A stretch of DNA of 64,000 bases from Synechococcus sp. CCY 9618 (GCF_019038415.1 NZ_JAFKRG010000031.1:1-64000), one strand, 5' to 3'. Shown: positions 39,580 through 48,340, counted from the first letter of the stretch. Numbers and translations: made by a program. Notes: generated by a model not told the origin, from the sequence alone.

Positions 39580-41037
39580 CTAGGGGCCGGGCAGGAGCCG
39601 GGCCAGGGCCACCCAGGGCTCGAGGGCGGTGAACACCAGGCGTCCCCAGCTGCGTCCCCGCAGGCGGCCGTCCAGCACCGCCAGCCGGCCACCGCTGCGC
39701 CGCAGCCCCGCCACCCCGCGCTGCAGTCGGTTGAGGGCCTCAGGGAGCAGCAGCTCCCGGAACCAGTCGCGACCCTGCTGGCGCAGGACGGCGACGCGGG
39801 CCGCGGTGAGGGGATCCTCCAGGCTGGCGATCGGCAGCAGGCCCACCACGACCTGGCAGGGCTGGGGCAGCCGCGGCTGGTGCTCGAGCCACCAGCTCCA
39901 GCTGCAGCACACCACCCCATTGCTTTCCGGAGCGGTGCTCTGGTGACTCACGCGGCTGCCGAATTCGGCCGCCAGGCCGCTGGCCAGACCGAGGCGCAGG
40001 CCAGGGTCGTCCAGCACCACCACCGTGAGTCCGCTCTGGCCCAGCACCAGCCGTCGGCTCTGCTCGAGCAGATGCTCACCGAAATGGGGGCTGTTGGGCA
40101 GGGGCTGGCCCGGGGGGGCGAACAGGGGCAGGGGGTCCGCCAGGGGGGGATCGGCCAGATCCAGCACCACAGCAGGCTCCAGACCCAGGGCGGCACCGGA
40201 GGCTGGCTGGCCCTCCGCCGCCCGGCCGGTGGCCAGCTCGCCGATGAGCACAGCCCCCCGTCCGGCCAGCAGGCCGGCCAGTTCGCTCAGGGGTTCAAGG
40301 GGCTGGCGCAGCAGCTCCCACTGCAGCAGGGAGGGGTCCACCCGCGCCCAGCTGCTCCAGCCGCTTCCTGCGGCCAGCCAGCGGGGCCAGGGCTCCGGCA
40401 GGGGCTCCAGCAGCTGCAGCAGATGGCGCAGGGGGGCCTCGTCGTCGTCGGCCAGGGGCACCAGGAGCTGGGGGGAGCGCGGGTGGGCCAGCACCCGGCG
40501 GCTGAGCCGTTCGTGCAGGGCCAGCAGGCAGGCTTCGGCGCACGGCTGGGCGCGGCGCAGCTGGTCCCAGTGGCCGGGCTCCAGCGCCACCTCCAGGGCC
40601 TCGCGCAGGGCCCACTCCAGGCTTTCGGCCTCGGGGATCACCAGCTGCCGTTCCCCCAGGGCGCCGCTGCGCCAGGCCGCCACCAGCTCCCGGTGGTCGA
40701 GCAGCCAGAGCCGGCCGGCGGGGGGCGCTCCGGGCCCTTCCCAGCAGGCCAGCTCCAGACCCACGCCGCGCAGCCGCGGCCATTCCACCTGCAGCAGCCG
40801 CTGGCGCAGGGGCGGGGTGACCACCAGGGCCAGGGGCGCCTCGCTCAGGGCCAGGGGAACCAGGAGGCTGATCCACCAGCTGGGGTCGGTGCCGGGGGCC
40901 AGCCGCACCAGGGTGTGGTCGGCGCGGCGCAGGCTGCGGGCGACCAGGCGGCTGAGGGTGAGGTGGTGGGGCCAGCGTGCGACGCCCTCCCGCTGCAGCA
41001 GGGCCTTGAGGTGCTGGTGGGCGCGGGCTTCCAACAT
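39580..41037 (-). CDS. DinG-like helicase-fold protein with degenerate ATPase motifs
   Basis: 485 residues from the ATG at 41037. The C-terminal half resembles the second RecA-like domain of DinG/XPD helicases (CQVVVGLLPIASLEDPLTAA, then FRELLLPEALNRLQRGVAGL and AVLDGRLRGRSWGRLVF). The N-terminal half aligns in layout, but the P-loop position reads RLAPGTDPSWWIS (~residue 46), lacking the GKT/S lysine, and the DEAH position reads LWLLDHRELVA (~115). No Fe-S cysteine set is evident. It may be an inactive helicase relative or a structural DNA-binding protein. Divergent from tyrA by 43 bases. Confidence 0.65.
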   Translation of the reverse strand: MLEARAHQHLKALLQREGVARWPHHLTLSRLVARSLRRADHTLVRLAPGTDPSWWISLLVPLALSEAPLALVVTPPLRQRLLQVEWPRLRGVGLELACWEGPGAPPAGRLWLLDHRELVAAWRSGALGERQLVIPEAESLEWALREALEVALEPGHWDQLRRAQPCAEACLLALHERLSRRVLAHPRSPQLLVPLADDDEAPLRHLLQLLEPLPEPWPRWLAAGSGWSSWARVDPSLLQWELLRQPLEPLSELAGLLAGRGAVLIGELATGRAAEGQPASGAALGLEPAVVLDLADPPLADPLPLFAPPGQPLPNSPHFGEHLLEQSRRLVLGQSGLTVVVLDDPGLRLGLASGLAAEFGSRVSHQSTAPESNGVVCCSWSWWLEHQPRLPQPCQVVVGLLPIASLEDPLTAARVAVLRQQGRDWFRELLLPEALNRLQRGVAGLRRSGGRLAVLDGRLRGRSWGRLVFTALEPWVALARLLPGP

Positions 41038-41080
41038 CGCCGGATCGTAGGAAGCTGGGCCCAGCCGATCCGCAGCGTCG

Positions 41081-41980
41081 ATGACACCGCTCTGGCAGCG
41101 CGCACCGGTGGGGGTGGTGGGACTGGGGCTCATCGGCGGCTCCCTGGGCCTGGATCTGATGGCGGCCGGGGCCCGGGTGCGGGCCCTGGTGCACCGTCCC
41201 GCCAGCGCCGCCCGCGCCCGGGAGCGGGGCCTGGCCGGCGAGGTGAGCACCGATCCGTCGGTGCTCCGGGGCTGTGGGCTGGTGGTGCTGGCTCTGCCCC
41301 TCGACCGGCTGCTGGATCCGGATCCCGCCCTGGTGGCGGCCCTGCCGGCGGGGGCGGTGATCACTGATGTGGGCTCGGTGAAGGAGCCCGTGCTGCGTCG
41401 CTGGCAGGGGCTGCTGCGGGCGGCGGGCGGGGGACGGGATGGGGCTCGGTTCGTGGCTTCCCATCCCATGGCGGGCACGGCGCAGGCCGGGGTGGAGGCC
41501 GGTGTGACCGGCCTGTTCCGGGGTCGCCCCTGGGTGGCGACCCCGGCGCCGGATACCGATCCGGAGGCCCTGGCGGCGGTGCGGCAACTGGCGGAGGCCG
41601 TGGGAGCCCGCTGGTTGTGCTGCGAGGCCGATGCCCATGACCGGGCGGTGGCACTGATCTCCCATCTGCCGGTGCTGGTGGGGGCGGCCCTGCTGCAGGC
41701 GGCCGATGCCGGGGCCGCGGAGGCCGGGGCCGGTGGTGCCGGTGCGGCCCTGGTGCGGGCCCTGGCCTCCAGTGGTTTCGCTGACACCACCCGGGTGGGG
41801 GGCGGCAATCCGGAACTGGGTCTGCTGATGGCCCGGACGAACCGGGAGGCGCTGCTGGCTGCCCTGGGCCATTACCGCCAGGCCATCGAGATCCTTGAGA
41901 CGCTGGTGGAGCGGGAGGAATGGCCGGATCTGCAGCGATCCCTGCAGCGTTGCCAGCGGCTGCGGCCGGACTTTCTCTGA
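41081..41980 (+). CDS. tyrA: Prephenate/arogenate dehydrogenase
   Basis: 299 residues. Tyrosine pathway; cyanobacterial TyrA is usually an NADP-dependent arogenate dehydrogenase. The nucleotide-binding GVVGLGLIGGSLGLDL (~residue 10) starts the Rossmann fold, TDVGSVKEPV (~93) and ASHPMAGTAQAGVEA (~120) form the active site, and DAHDRAVALISHLPVLVGAAL (~185) continues into the helical dimerisation domain. It begins 43 bases from the divergent helicase-like gene. Confidence 0.95.
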   Translation: MTPLWQRAPVGVVGLGLIGGSLGLDLMAAGARVRALVHRPASAARARERGLAGEVSTDPSVLRGCGLVVLALPLDRLLDPDPALVAALPAGAVITDVGSVKEPVLRRWQGLLRAAGGGRDGARFVASHPMAGTAQAGVEAGVTGLFRGRPWVATPAPDTDPEALAAVRQLAEAVGARWLCCEADAHDRAVALISHLPVLVGAALLQAADAGAAEAGAGGAGAALVRALASSGFADTTRVGGGNPELGLLMARTNREALLAALGHYRQAIEILETLVEREEWPDLQRSLQRCQRLRPDFL

Positions 41981-42025
41981 TCCGTGTGGCGGATCGGTGT
42001 TGCCGATAGGCTCCCCACCAATCCG

Positions 42026-43147
42026 ATGGATACGGGCCGGGCGATGAAGACCAGGCCATCGCGAAAGCCAGCCGGAACCCGCAGAACCAGCGGAATCCGC
42101 GTCAGGAGAGTGGCCCCAGGCTCCTCACCCGGCGCCGTGGTGTATGTGGGTGAGCAGCGCCTGATCAAGGTGCGGGTGGATGTGATCCACTACGACAGCA
42201 GCGGCTGTAGCGAGCGGCAGGACGTTTCGGTGCAGGGCTGTGCCGATGCGGTGCGGCAGAACGGCATCACCTGGATGAACGTCAACGGCGTCCATGACGT
42301 CGGCCTGATCGAGCATCTGGGGGAGCGCTTCGGCCTCCATCCGATGACGATGGAGGACATCGTCAACACCACCCAGCGCCCCAAGGTGGAGGAGTTCGAG
42401 GGATACATCTTCATGGTGCTGAAGATGATCGCCTTCAACGAAGTCTCCCAAAGCATCGACATCGAACACGTGAGCGTGATCCTGGGCCAGAACTTCGTGA
42501 TCTCCTTCCTGGAGGATGACGGTGACGTGTTCGATGGGGTCCGCGAGCGCATCCGCTCCTCCGGCGGCCGGATCCGCTGGATGAAGGCCGACTACCTGGC
42601 TTACTCCCTCATGGATGCGGTGGTGGACCACTACTTCCTGGCGGTGGAGCGCATGGGAGACATCATCGAAGAGGTGGATGACCGGCTGCTGGAGGACCCC
42701 CGCCCGAACGACATCAAGGAGATCCACGGCCTCAAGCGCGGCATCCTCAGCCTGCGCAAGGCGGTCTGGCCGATCCGGGAGGAGGTGGGCGTGATCGTCA
42801 AGAGCGAATCCCCACTGCTGACGGCTGAGAGCCGGGTCTTCTGGCGTGATCTCTACGACCACAGCATCCAGATCATCGACCTGGTGGAGACCCACCGGGA
42901 CATTCTCGGGGGTATGCATGACACCTACCTCTCGATCCTCAGCCACCGCATGAACGAGGTGATGAAGGTGCTGACGATCATCTCCACCATCTTCATCCCG
43001 CTCACCTTCATCGCCGGGGTCTATGGCATGAACTTCAAGGAGATGCCGGAGCTGCAGTGGCGGGGTGGGTACTACTCGGTGTGGGCATTGATGATCGTGA
43101 TCGCCACCAGCCTGTTCCTCTATTTCCGTCGCAAGCACTGGCTCTGA
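42026..43147 (+). CDS. corA: CorA-type magnesium/cobalt channel
   Basis: 373 residues. A large cytoplasmic domain (MTMEDIVNTTQRPKVEEFEG ~95-115) leads into two C-terminal membrane helices with the YGMNFKEMPE signature loop (~335) that forms the Mg2+ selectivity filter. Two further starts are possible: ATG at 42044 and 41984. The N-terminal ~35 residues are basic and variable. Follows tyrA by 45 bases in the same direction. Confidence 0.93.
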   Translation: MDTGRAMKTRPSRKPAGTRRTSGIRVRRVAPGSSPGAVVYVGEQRLIKVRVDVIHYDSSGCSERQDVSVQGCADAVRQNGITWMNVNGVHDVGLIEHLGERFGLHPMTMEDIVNTTQRPKVEEFEGYIFMVLKMIAFNEVSQSIDIEHVSVILGQNFVISFLEDDGDVFDGVRERIRSSGGRIRWMKADYLAYSLMDAVVDHYFLAVERMGDIIEEVDDRLLEDPRPNDIKEIHGLKRGILSLRKAVWPIREEVGVIVKSESPLLTAESRVFWRDLYDHSIQIIDLVETHRDILGGMHDTYLSILSHRMNEVMKVLTIISTIFIPLTFIAGVYGMNFKEMPELQWRGGYYSVWALMIVIATSLFLYFRRKHWL

Positions 43148-43299
43148 GGCCTTGCCGTCGTTCCGGAGCCGGGTCCCCGTAGCAAGCGCTACTCAGTTTG
43201 GTTTTGCTTCCGCTGGGCTAAGGATCATTGCTGAAGCCCGGCTTCCAAGGCCTGCCTCCGGCGTCGTTTCTAGGGTTATCTCGGTTTCGAGCATCGGTC

Positions 43300-43698
43300 G
43301 TGAGTTTCCTGAGCGACGCGGTTCAACTCCTGAATGCCGCCGGCGGAGCGGCCGGGCTCTCGGAAGGGGCGATCAAGTGCCATGCCGGCTGTTATCGCGA
43401 AAATCTCGCCCGCTGCAGCGATCCGATGCTCCAGTACGAGCGGGTGTGGCTGCAGGAGCAGCTGCGGGCCCTGCGCGACTGCCAGGGCCATCCGGTGCTG
43501 ATGGCCCGGCTGGGGGGCGAACAGCGGCTCAACGTGCTGGTGTCCCAGAGCGTGCTGTTCCAGCTGCTGCTGCAGAACGAATTCGCCCGCCGGGGCCTCG
43601 AACCCCTCGACCCGCCCGGGCCGGTGGTGGCGGCCGAAGAGGCCTGGGAGATCACCAGCGTGCAGGTGAAGCGCGAGTGGGGCATCCTGCCGGCCTGA
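43300..43698 (+). CDS. Conserved-type hypothetical protein
   Basis: 132 residues from the GTG at 43300 (frame open from 43228). No known domain recognised. Mostly helical, with a pair of cysteines (IKCHAGCYRENLARC, ~residue 29) and a QLLLQNEFARRGLEPL stretch. No signal peptide. Composition and codon use match neighbouring genes, and it lies 22 bases before the ATP-grasp gene, so the two may be co-transcribed. Confidence 0.6.
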   Translation: MSFLSDAVQLLNAAGGAAGLSEGAIKCHAGCYRENLARCSDPMLQYERVWLQEQLRALRDCQGHPVLMARLGGEQRLNVLVSQSVLFQLLLQNEFARRGLEPLDPPGPVVAAEEAWEITSVQVKREWGILPA

Positions 43699-43720
43699 GG
43701 CGAAGACCTCTGCCGGTGGG

Positions 43721-44692
43721 ATGGCCATGAGTGCCTCCCAGCCCCGGATCGTCCTGCTGCATCTGGGTCAGATCCATGACGAGACACCGGCACTGCGGGA
43801 CTTCCTTGCCGACCGTGGCATGGCCAGCGACCTGGTCCCTCTGCCCTCGGCCGAGGCGCTGGGGGAGCCGAGGCGAGATGCCATCGACTGGGCTCGCTTC
43901 GATCGGGTCAGCCTGCGCGACTGCCGCGGCAGCCATGGCCACGCCGATTTTCTGCCCCGGATCACGGAGCTGGCCCGGCGGCTCGCGGCCCTCGCCGTGC
44001 CGCTGGCCAATCCCCTGCCGGTGATCCAGGCGGGGCACGCCAAGAGCGCCTATCTGCCCCGGCTGGAGCGGCAAGGCATCCCCCTCATTCCCACCCGCTG
44101 GCTGCCCCGGGGCTGGCGGGGATCCCTGGTGGCGATGCTGGAGAGCTGTGGCTGGAGCGAGGCGGTGCTCAAGCCCTCGATCGGCTCCAGGAGCTGGCAG
44201 ACCTACCGGGTGCGCCGTGAGGGCCGACGCCTGGTGATCCATGGAGCTGATGGCGCCGTGCCGGTGGAGGCTGACGGGGCTGATGCCCTGGCCGAGCGCC
44301 TGGCCAGGGAGGGAGAGGTGTGTCTGCAGCGGTTCCTGCCCGCCATCGGCCGGGCGGGAGAATTCAGTGCCGTCTTTCTCGGTGGCCGGTTTTCCCACGC
44401 CGTGGCAAAAACCGTGGCCTACGGGGGCTGGATCGCCCATGAACATTTCGGGGGGTGCAACCGGCCCCATCGGGCCAGCGAGGCGGAACGGGGCTGGGCC
44501 GAAGCGGTGGAGCGGCAGCTGCGGCGCCGGTTCGGCGTGCTGCCTTACGCCCGCATCGATGGCATCCGAGACGAGGGCGGTGACCTGCTGCTGCTGGAGT
44601 GTGAGCTGGTGGCGCCGCGGCTTTTCCTGACCGAGGGAGAGGCCTTCGGGCGCTACGCCGATGTGCTGTTGGGAGCCATGGGTCGTGGTTAG
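43721..44692 (+). CDS. ATP-grasp family ligase, glutathione synthetase-like
   Basis: 323 residues. C-terminal two thirds resemble ATP-grasp enzymes (RimK/GshB/DcsG type): AVLKPSIGSRSWQTYRV (~residue 148, ATP-binding lysine), CLQRFLPAIGRAGEFSAVFL (~205), YARIDGIRDEGGDLLLLECE (~275, Mg-binding Asp/Glu). The N-terminal ~115 residues form a divergent fold with HLGQIHDETPALRDFLADRG. The substrates (two amino- or hydroxy-acids plus ATP) are not readable. A hairpin GGGTCA/TGACCC follows the stop at once (44692-44708). Confidence 0.75.
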   Translation: MAMSASQPRIVLLHLGQIHDETPALRDFLADRGMASDLVPLPSAEALGEPRRDAIDWARFDRVSLRDCRGSHGHADFLPRITELARRLAALAVPLANPLPVIQAGHAKSAYLPRLERQGIPLIPTRWLPRGWRGSLVAMLESCGWSEAVLKPSIGSRSWQTYRVRREGRRLVIHGADGAVPVEADGADALAERLAREGEVCLQRFLPAIGRAGEFSAVFLGGRFSHAVAKTVAYGGWIAHEHFGGCNRPHRASEAERGWAEAVERQLRRRFGVLPYARIDGIRDEGGDLLLLECELVAPRLFLTEGEAFGRYADVLLGAMGRG

Positions 44693-44694
44693 GG

Positions 44695-44892
44695 TCAGCC
44701 CATGACCCGGCATGGCAGGCGCAGGTCCGCATGGTGACGCTGCTCCCATGCGCGTCCAGTCCCACACAGCCCCCCGGCTCCCGCAGCCCGGAGCCCCGGC
44801 TGGTGAGATTCCAGCAAGCCATGCCGGAGAACGGCCCCCAGGCCTGCCAGGAGCGGCTCGGTGTCCAGTCCCCCGGCGGTGATGTGACTCAC
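44695..44892 (-). CDS. Possible small protein (unconfirmed)
   Basis: A 65-codon frame from a GTG 7 bases after the end of the neighbouring minus-strand gene's stop region, with high GC at third positions (VSHITAGGLDTEPLLAGLGA at the start). It fills the space between two genes whose ends face each other. No family is recognised, and the C-terminus (WEQRHHADLRLPC) is not clearly protein-like. Could equally be non-coding. Confidence 0.25.
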   Translation of the reverse strand: MSHITAGGLDTEPLLAGLGAVLRHGLLESHQPGLRAAGAGGLCGTGRAWEQRHHADLRLPCRVMG

Positions 44893-44899
44893 CAGGCCA

Positions 44900-45592
44900 T
44901 CAGCGACTGAGCACCCGCATGGCCTGGTTGCCATCGAGGCTGGGGGGGGCGCTCTCTGGCAGTGCATCGGTGCGAAGGGCCACGGCGACGGTGGCGGCCC
45001 AGGGGCGCGGGCCGGTGTCGGCGGGGAACACCAGCACCACCGTGCCGGCCGAGGGGGTGGTGGAAGGATCCTCCGCCAGGATCTCGAGGGCCACCCGGGT
45101 GCGGCGACACTGAAGAGCCCGTGCCTGCATCAGGGCCACGAACTCGTGGGTGTTCCAGCGTGCCTCGGTGCCCTGGCAGGGGAAGCGCTGGCTGAGGCGG
45201 GCGGCGCTGAGCTCCTCGATGGCGCCGCCCCGCTGCCCATCCCAGACCAGAAGCAGGTTGGCGTCACGGCAGAAGGCGTTGTGCTCCACCAGCTGGCGAT
45301 CCAGCGTGAGCCGCCTTTCCAGGCCGTGCTTCTCGGCGGGGATCGCAAGGCAGGTCCTGAGGGCCTGGGCCACCTCGCAACCTCGTCCTTCGCAGTAGCC
45401 CCGATGGGCCGTGAGGATGTCGCCGGCGGCGGCCACGATCTCGAGAGCGGGCAGGCTGCGGCTCAGTTTCTGCATCAGGGCGTTGAACTGAACGCCTCCA
45501 TCGCCGAAGGGGCCGCGGTCAGGATCGGTGGCGGCCAGCATCTGATCGATGGCGGAGCTCACCAGCTCCCGCCTCCAGGTCAGATACGTCAT
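44900..45592 (-). CDS. Hypothetical protein
   Basis: 230 residues; no domain recognised. The frame is protein-like, with a good ribosome site (AAGGAG, ~8 bases before the ATG). No membrane segment or signal peptide is apparent. It contains five cysteines in the middle (HRGYCEGRGCEVAQALRTCL ~68-88, and two later) and a helix-rich N-terminal half. The ~1.1 kb upstream is gene-poor, with an inverted repeat at 45634-45686 that could be an operator for this gene. Confidence 0.65.
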   Translation of the reverse strand: MTYLTWRRELVSSAIDQMLAATDPDRGPFGDGGVQFNALMQKLSRSLPALEIVAAAGDILTAHRGYCEGRGCEVAQALRTCLAIPAEKHGLERRLTLDRQLVEHNAFCRDANLLLVWDGQRGGAIEELSAARLSQRFPCQGTEARWNTHEFVALMQARALQCRRTRVALEILAEDPSTTPSAGTVVLVFPADTGPRPWAATVAVALRTDALPESAPPSLDGNQAMRVLSR

Positions 45593-45633
45593 GAGGGCTC
45601 ACTCCTTTGGCGATTTTTTTCAGTGTGTCTCTT

Positions 45634-45686
45634 GCCGTTGACGACGGCCACGAGCCGTTACATTGCCTGCTTCGCGTATCAACGGC
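45634..45686. repeat. Inverted repeat upstream of the 44900-45592 gene
   Basis: GCCGTTGA (45634-45641) and TCAACGGC (45679-45686) are perfect 8-bp arms 37 bases apart, in an AT-richer patch ~45-95 bases before that gene's ATG. It could be an operator or a transcribed hairpin; chance is also possible. Confidence 0.35.
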
Positions 45687-46063
45687 TACGAAATAAAGTG
45701 TTGAACCCGCGATCTTGGCTGCTGTGGCTCTCTTGTCGCAGATGCCGATCCGGCCTTCCACCGGCGTCTGCCCGGGCTCGACCGTTCCCAGCTCGAGGCG
45801 AGACTGTTCAATCTCGTCAGCTCCGGCAGGGGCGGGGCCCGGAGGGGACCGGGCCGGTGCGGACCGTGGCGCCCGCCTCCACCTGCTGATTCGGGGGGGA
45901 AGGAATCCAGGACGTCGAGGGGCCTGGCCCTGGCAACGCACCAAGGCCCCCGCCTGACATCCTCTCTATCGGGGATGTCGTTGGAGCTGCGGATGTACGG
46001 CTTGGTGGCGCTGACTCCGCCGACGCTCATCTGACCCATGCCATACCCGTTCGGGCCCATCAC

Positions 46064-46296
46064 CTATTCAAAGGGATCCAGACAGCGCTCCCTGAACCGG
46101 CGGTGCACCTCCATCGGATGGATCTCGCAAAGCAGCATCAGGTCGCTGAGCACCATCGACCGTTCGCTGTGGTGGTTGTCGGCCAGGCGGTTGACCCGCA
46201 GGATGTCCGCATCCAGGGGCGGCAGGCCGGCGCTGCCATCGTTCCAGCAGGGCGCCAGCCGGCGCCGATCGGGGCCATGCCGTGGAGGTCAGTCAT
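46064..46296 (-). pseudogene. Possible frameshifted small gene
   Basis: An ATG at 46296 starts MTDLHGMAP in one frame. The neighbouring frame, open from 46288 to a stop at 46064-46066, reads LPPLDADILRVNRLADNHH, ERSMVLSDLMLLCEIHP, then MEVHRRFRERCLDPFE, which is convincing protein sequence. It lacks any ATG, GTG or TTG at a suitable upstream position. Joining the two frames near 46270-46288 would give a ~75-residue protein. This fits a one-base indel (real or sequencing). Family unknown. Confidence 0.4.
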
Positions 46297-46717
46297 CAAC
46301 TCCCAGGCTCAGGGGGGCCTTCCATGCTGAGGGAAGCGTCAGCGACCTTTGCGGATGCTGAAGTCGGGATGCCCCCCCGCCCCCGGCCTCTGGCCACAGG
46401 CGGCTCTGCCCAGTCCCGATCGATTCCTCCGTTGGGCCTGCCCCACCAGGCCACCCAGCGGCTCACCGGTTTGCAACGGTGTCCCTTCAGGCTCCCCTGG
46501 CGGTGGCCACGTCCGCCCGATGTCAGCCATGCGCCCTCCTCCGCTGGGTTGGTGGCGACTCTCCCCCCTGATGTCACGTGCCTGCGAACCGGCAGGCAGG
46601 GATGGCCAGGAATCGCTGAAAACCACTGGAGCCACAGGGATGCCGCGTCAGAACTCCCCCCTGGGCAGGTTGACGAAAACTAGCCTTCATGCTCTTCTTG
46701 AATGAAGAGAGAGAACC

Positions 46718-48340
46718 TTGCTACCGAAAGTGCAGAATAAAGCAAATCATGAGCTTCTGAAATCACCCCTGCCGGATAATGAAAATGACAACTCCCAGCA
46801 GGAGACTATAGCAATCACACTTCCGCCTCGCGATCACGTGGAAACTGCAGAGCTCGGCTCAACTCAGGTGGGCACCAACAGATTCGTGCTGGTGTATCAC
46901 CGTTCCCCTTTTGCCGAAATCCTGGATGACCAGGGAAATCGGCAATGGGTCGACCACAAGAGCCCGAATGGAATCATTCCGACCCTGCGGAATCTTTTTC
47001 ACGAAGAACACTCCGGCACCTGGATTTCCTGGCTTGAGAATCTCACAGGCGAGCCTGCAGAGGATGAGCGCACAACGATTTCTTCGCCAAGTCCATTCAC
47101 CCTCAGGAGACTTCCTCTCACTAAGGATCAGATCTCAAGCTTCTATCATGTCACCTCGAAGGAGTCTTTCTGGCCGATCCTGCACAGCTTCCCCGGGCTG
47201 TTCAGCATCGACAACTCCGACTGGGCCACCTTTGAGGAGGTCAACCGATCGTTTGCGCGGGCGGCCTGTGAAGAAGCGGCCCCGGGGGCCATCATCTGGA
47301 TTCACGACTACAACCTCTGGCTCACTCCGGCCCTGATCCGTGAGCAAAGGCCTGACGTGAAGATCGCCTTCTTCCACCACACGCCATTTCCTTCCAATGA
47401 CGTGTTCAGCATTCTCCCCTGGCGGGACGACATTCTCGACAGTCTGCTGTGCTGTGACCTGGTTGGATTTCACGTTCCCCGCTACGCTAACAACTTCGCC
47501 CGCAACGCCATCAACCTGCGCGGAGTGGAGGGAGGCGAGGCGGTGCCGGTGGCCGACAAGTTCCGTCGCCTCGGCAGCGCCCTGGCTGAGCCCACCGTGG
47601 TTCCATGGCTGGATCACCAAGGCCGCCGCATCCACATCCAGGCCTCTCCGGTGGGGACCTCCCCCGAGCTGATCCGTCAGCTGATGGATTCCGAGGAGGT
47701 CCGGCAGATGTCCGGCCAGATTGCCGAGCAGCACGCCGGGCGCAAGCTGATCCTTTCTGCCTCCCGGGTCGACTACACGAAGGGCAACGAGGAGATGTTG
47801 CTCGCCTATGAACGTCTCCTGGAGCAGCACCCCCAATGGCATGGGGAGGTGGAGCTGTTTCTTGCCTGTGTGGCCGCTGCCAGCGGCATGCGCATCTACG
47901 AAGACATCCAGCGCTCGGTCGAGGAGATCGTGGGGCGCATCAACGGCCGCTTCGGTCGCATCGACTGGACGCCCGTGCGTCTCTCCACCCGTCGCACCCC
48001 CTATGACGAGATGGTGGCCTGGTTCAGCCAGGCGGATGTCTGCTGGATCACCCCCCTGCGGGACGGGCTCAACCTGGTGGCCAAGGAATATGTGGTGGCC
48101 CGCGAGGGCCAGACAGGCGTTCTGGTGCTTTCGGAATTCACCGGCACCTCGGTGGAACTGGAGGATGCCCTGCTCACCAACCCCTACTCCCACCACAGCA
48201 TGGACCTGGCCATCACCACGGCGCTGAACATGCCGGAGGAGGAACAGCGACGGCGGATGAACGCCATGGCCCAGGTGGTTGAGGAGTTCACGGTGCAGCA
48301 CTGGGCTGCGCAACAGCTGGGAACCCTGCGCTCGCTTTGA
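46718..48340 (+). CDS. ggpS: Glucosylglycerol-phosphate synthase
   Basis: 540 residues, GT20 family (trehalose-6-phosphate synthase relatives). Joins ADP-glucose and glycerol-3-phosphate to make GG-phosphate, the first step of the main compatible solute of moderately halotolerant cyanobacteria. Motifs: WIHDYNLWLTPALI (~residue 194), FFHHTPFPSND (~218), SASRVDYTKGNEE (~347) and LRDGLNLVAKEYVVA (~446). GgpS from Synechocystis is ~499 residues, so ~45 extra N-terminal residues come from the TTG start; a later start before TNRFVLVYHRSPF is possible. The first ~400 bases are noticeably AT-richer than the rest. The stop overlaps the ggtB start. Confidence 0.9.
   Translation: MLPKVQNKANHELLKSPLPDNENDNSQQETIAITLPPRDHVETAELGSTQVGTNRFVLVYHRSPFAEILDDQGNRQWVDHKSPNGIIPTLRNLFHEEHSGTWISWLENLTGEPAEDERTTISSPSPFTLRRLPLTKDQISSFYHVTSKESFWPILHSFPGLFSIDNSDWATFEEVNRSFARAACEEAAPGAIIWIHDYNLWLTPALIREQRPDVKIAFFHHTPFPSNDVFSILPWRDDILDSLLCCDLVGFHVPRYANNFARNAINLRGVEGGEAVPVADKFRRLGSALAEPTVVPWLDHQGRRIHIQASPVGTSPELIRQLMDSEEVRQMSGQIAEQHAGRKLILSASRVDYTKGNEEMLLAYERLLEQHPQWHGEVELFLACVAAASGMRIYEDIQRSVEEIVGRINGRFGRIDWTPVRLSTRRTPYDEMVAWFSQADVCWITPLRDGLNLVAKEYVVAREGQTGVLVLSEFTGTSVELEDALLTNPYSHHSMDLAITTALNMPEEEQRRRMNAMAQVVEEFTVQHWAAQQLGTLRSL

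Larger units (their letters stand above)
45593..46717. other. Gene-poor 1.1-kb stretch upstream of ggpS with protein-like fragments
   Basis: No intact gene is convincing. Both ends are AT-richer than the rest. Several frames look like decayed coding sequence: on the plus strand from 45738, ADADPAFHRRLPGLDRSQLE in a frame open to 46032; on the minus strand, the frameshifted small frame at 46064-46296; and MGPNGYGMGQMSVGG, a start just after it (46060). The last ~40 bases before ggpS hold its ribosome site (GAGAGAGAA). Salt control of ggpS in Synechocystis uses an upstream small ORF, ggpR; none of these fragments could be matched to it. Confidence 0.5.

Noticed and set aside
39538-41367. A 609-codon plus-strand frame opposite the DinG-like gene
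   Set aside because: Gln/Gly/Ala repeats without a family; the minus-strand protein has recognisable helicase sequence.
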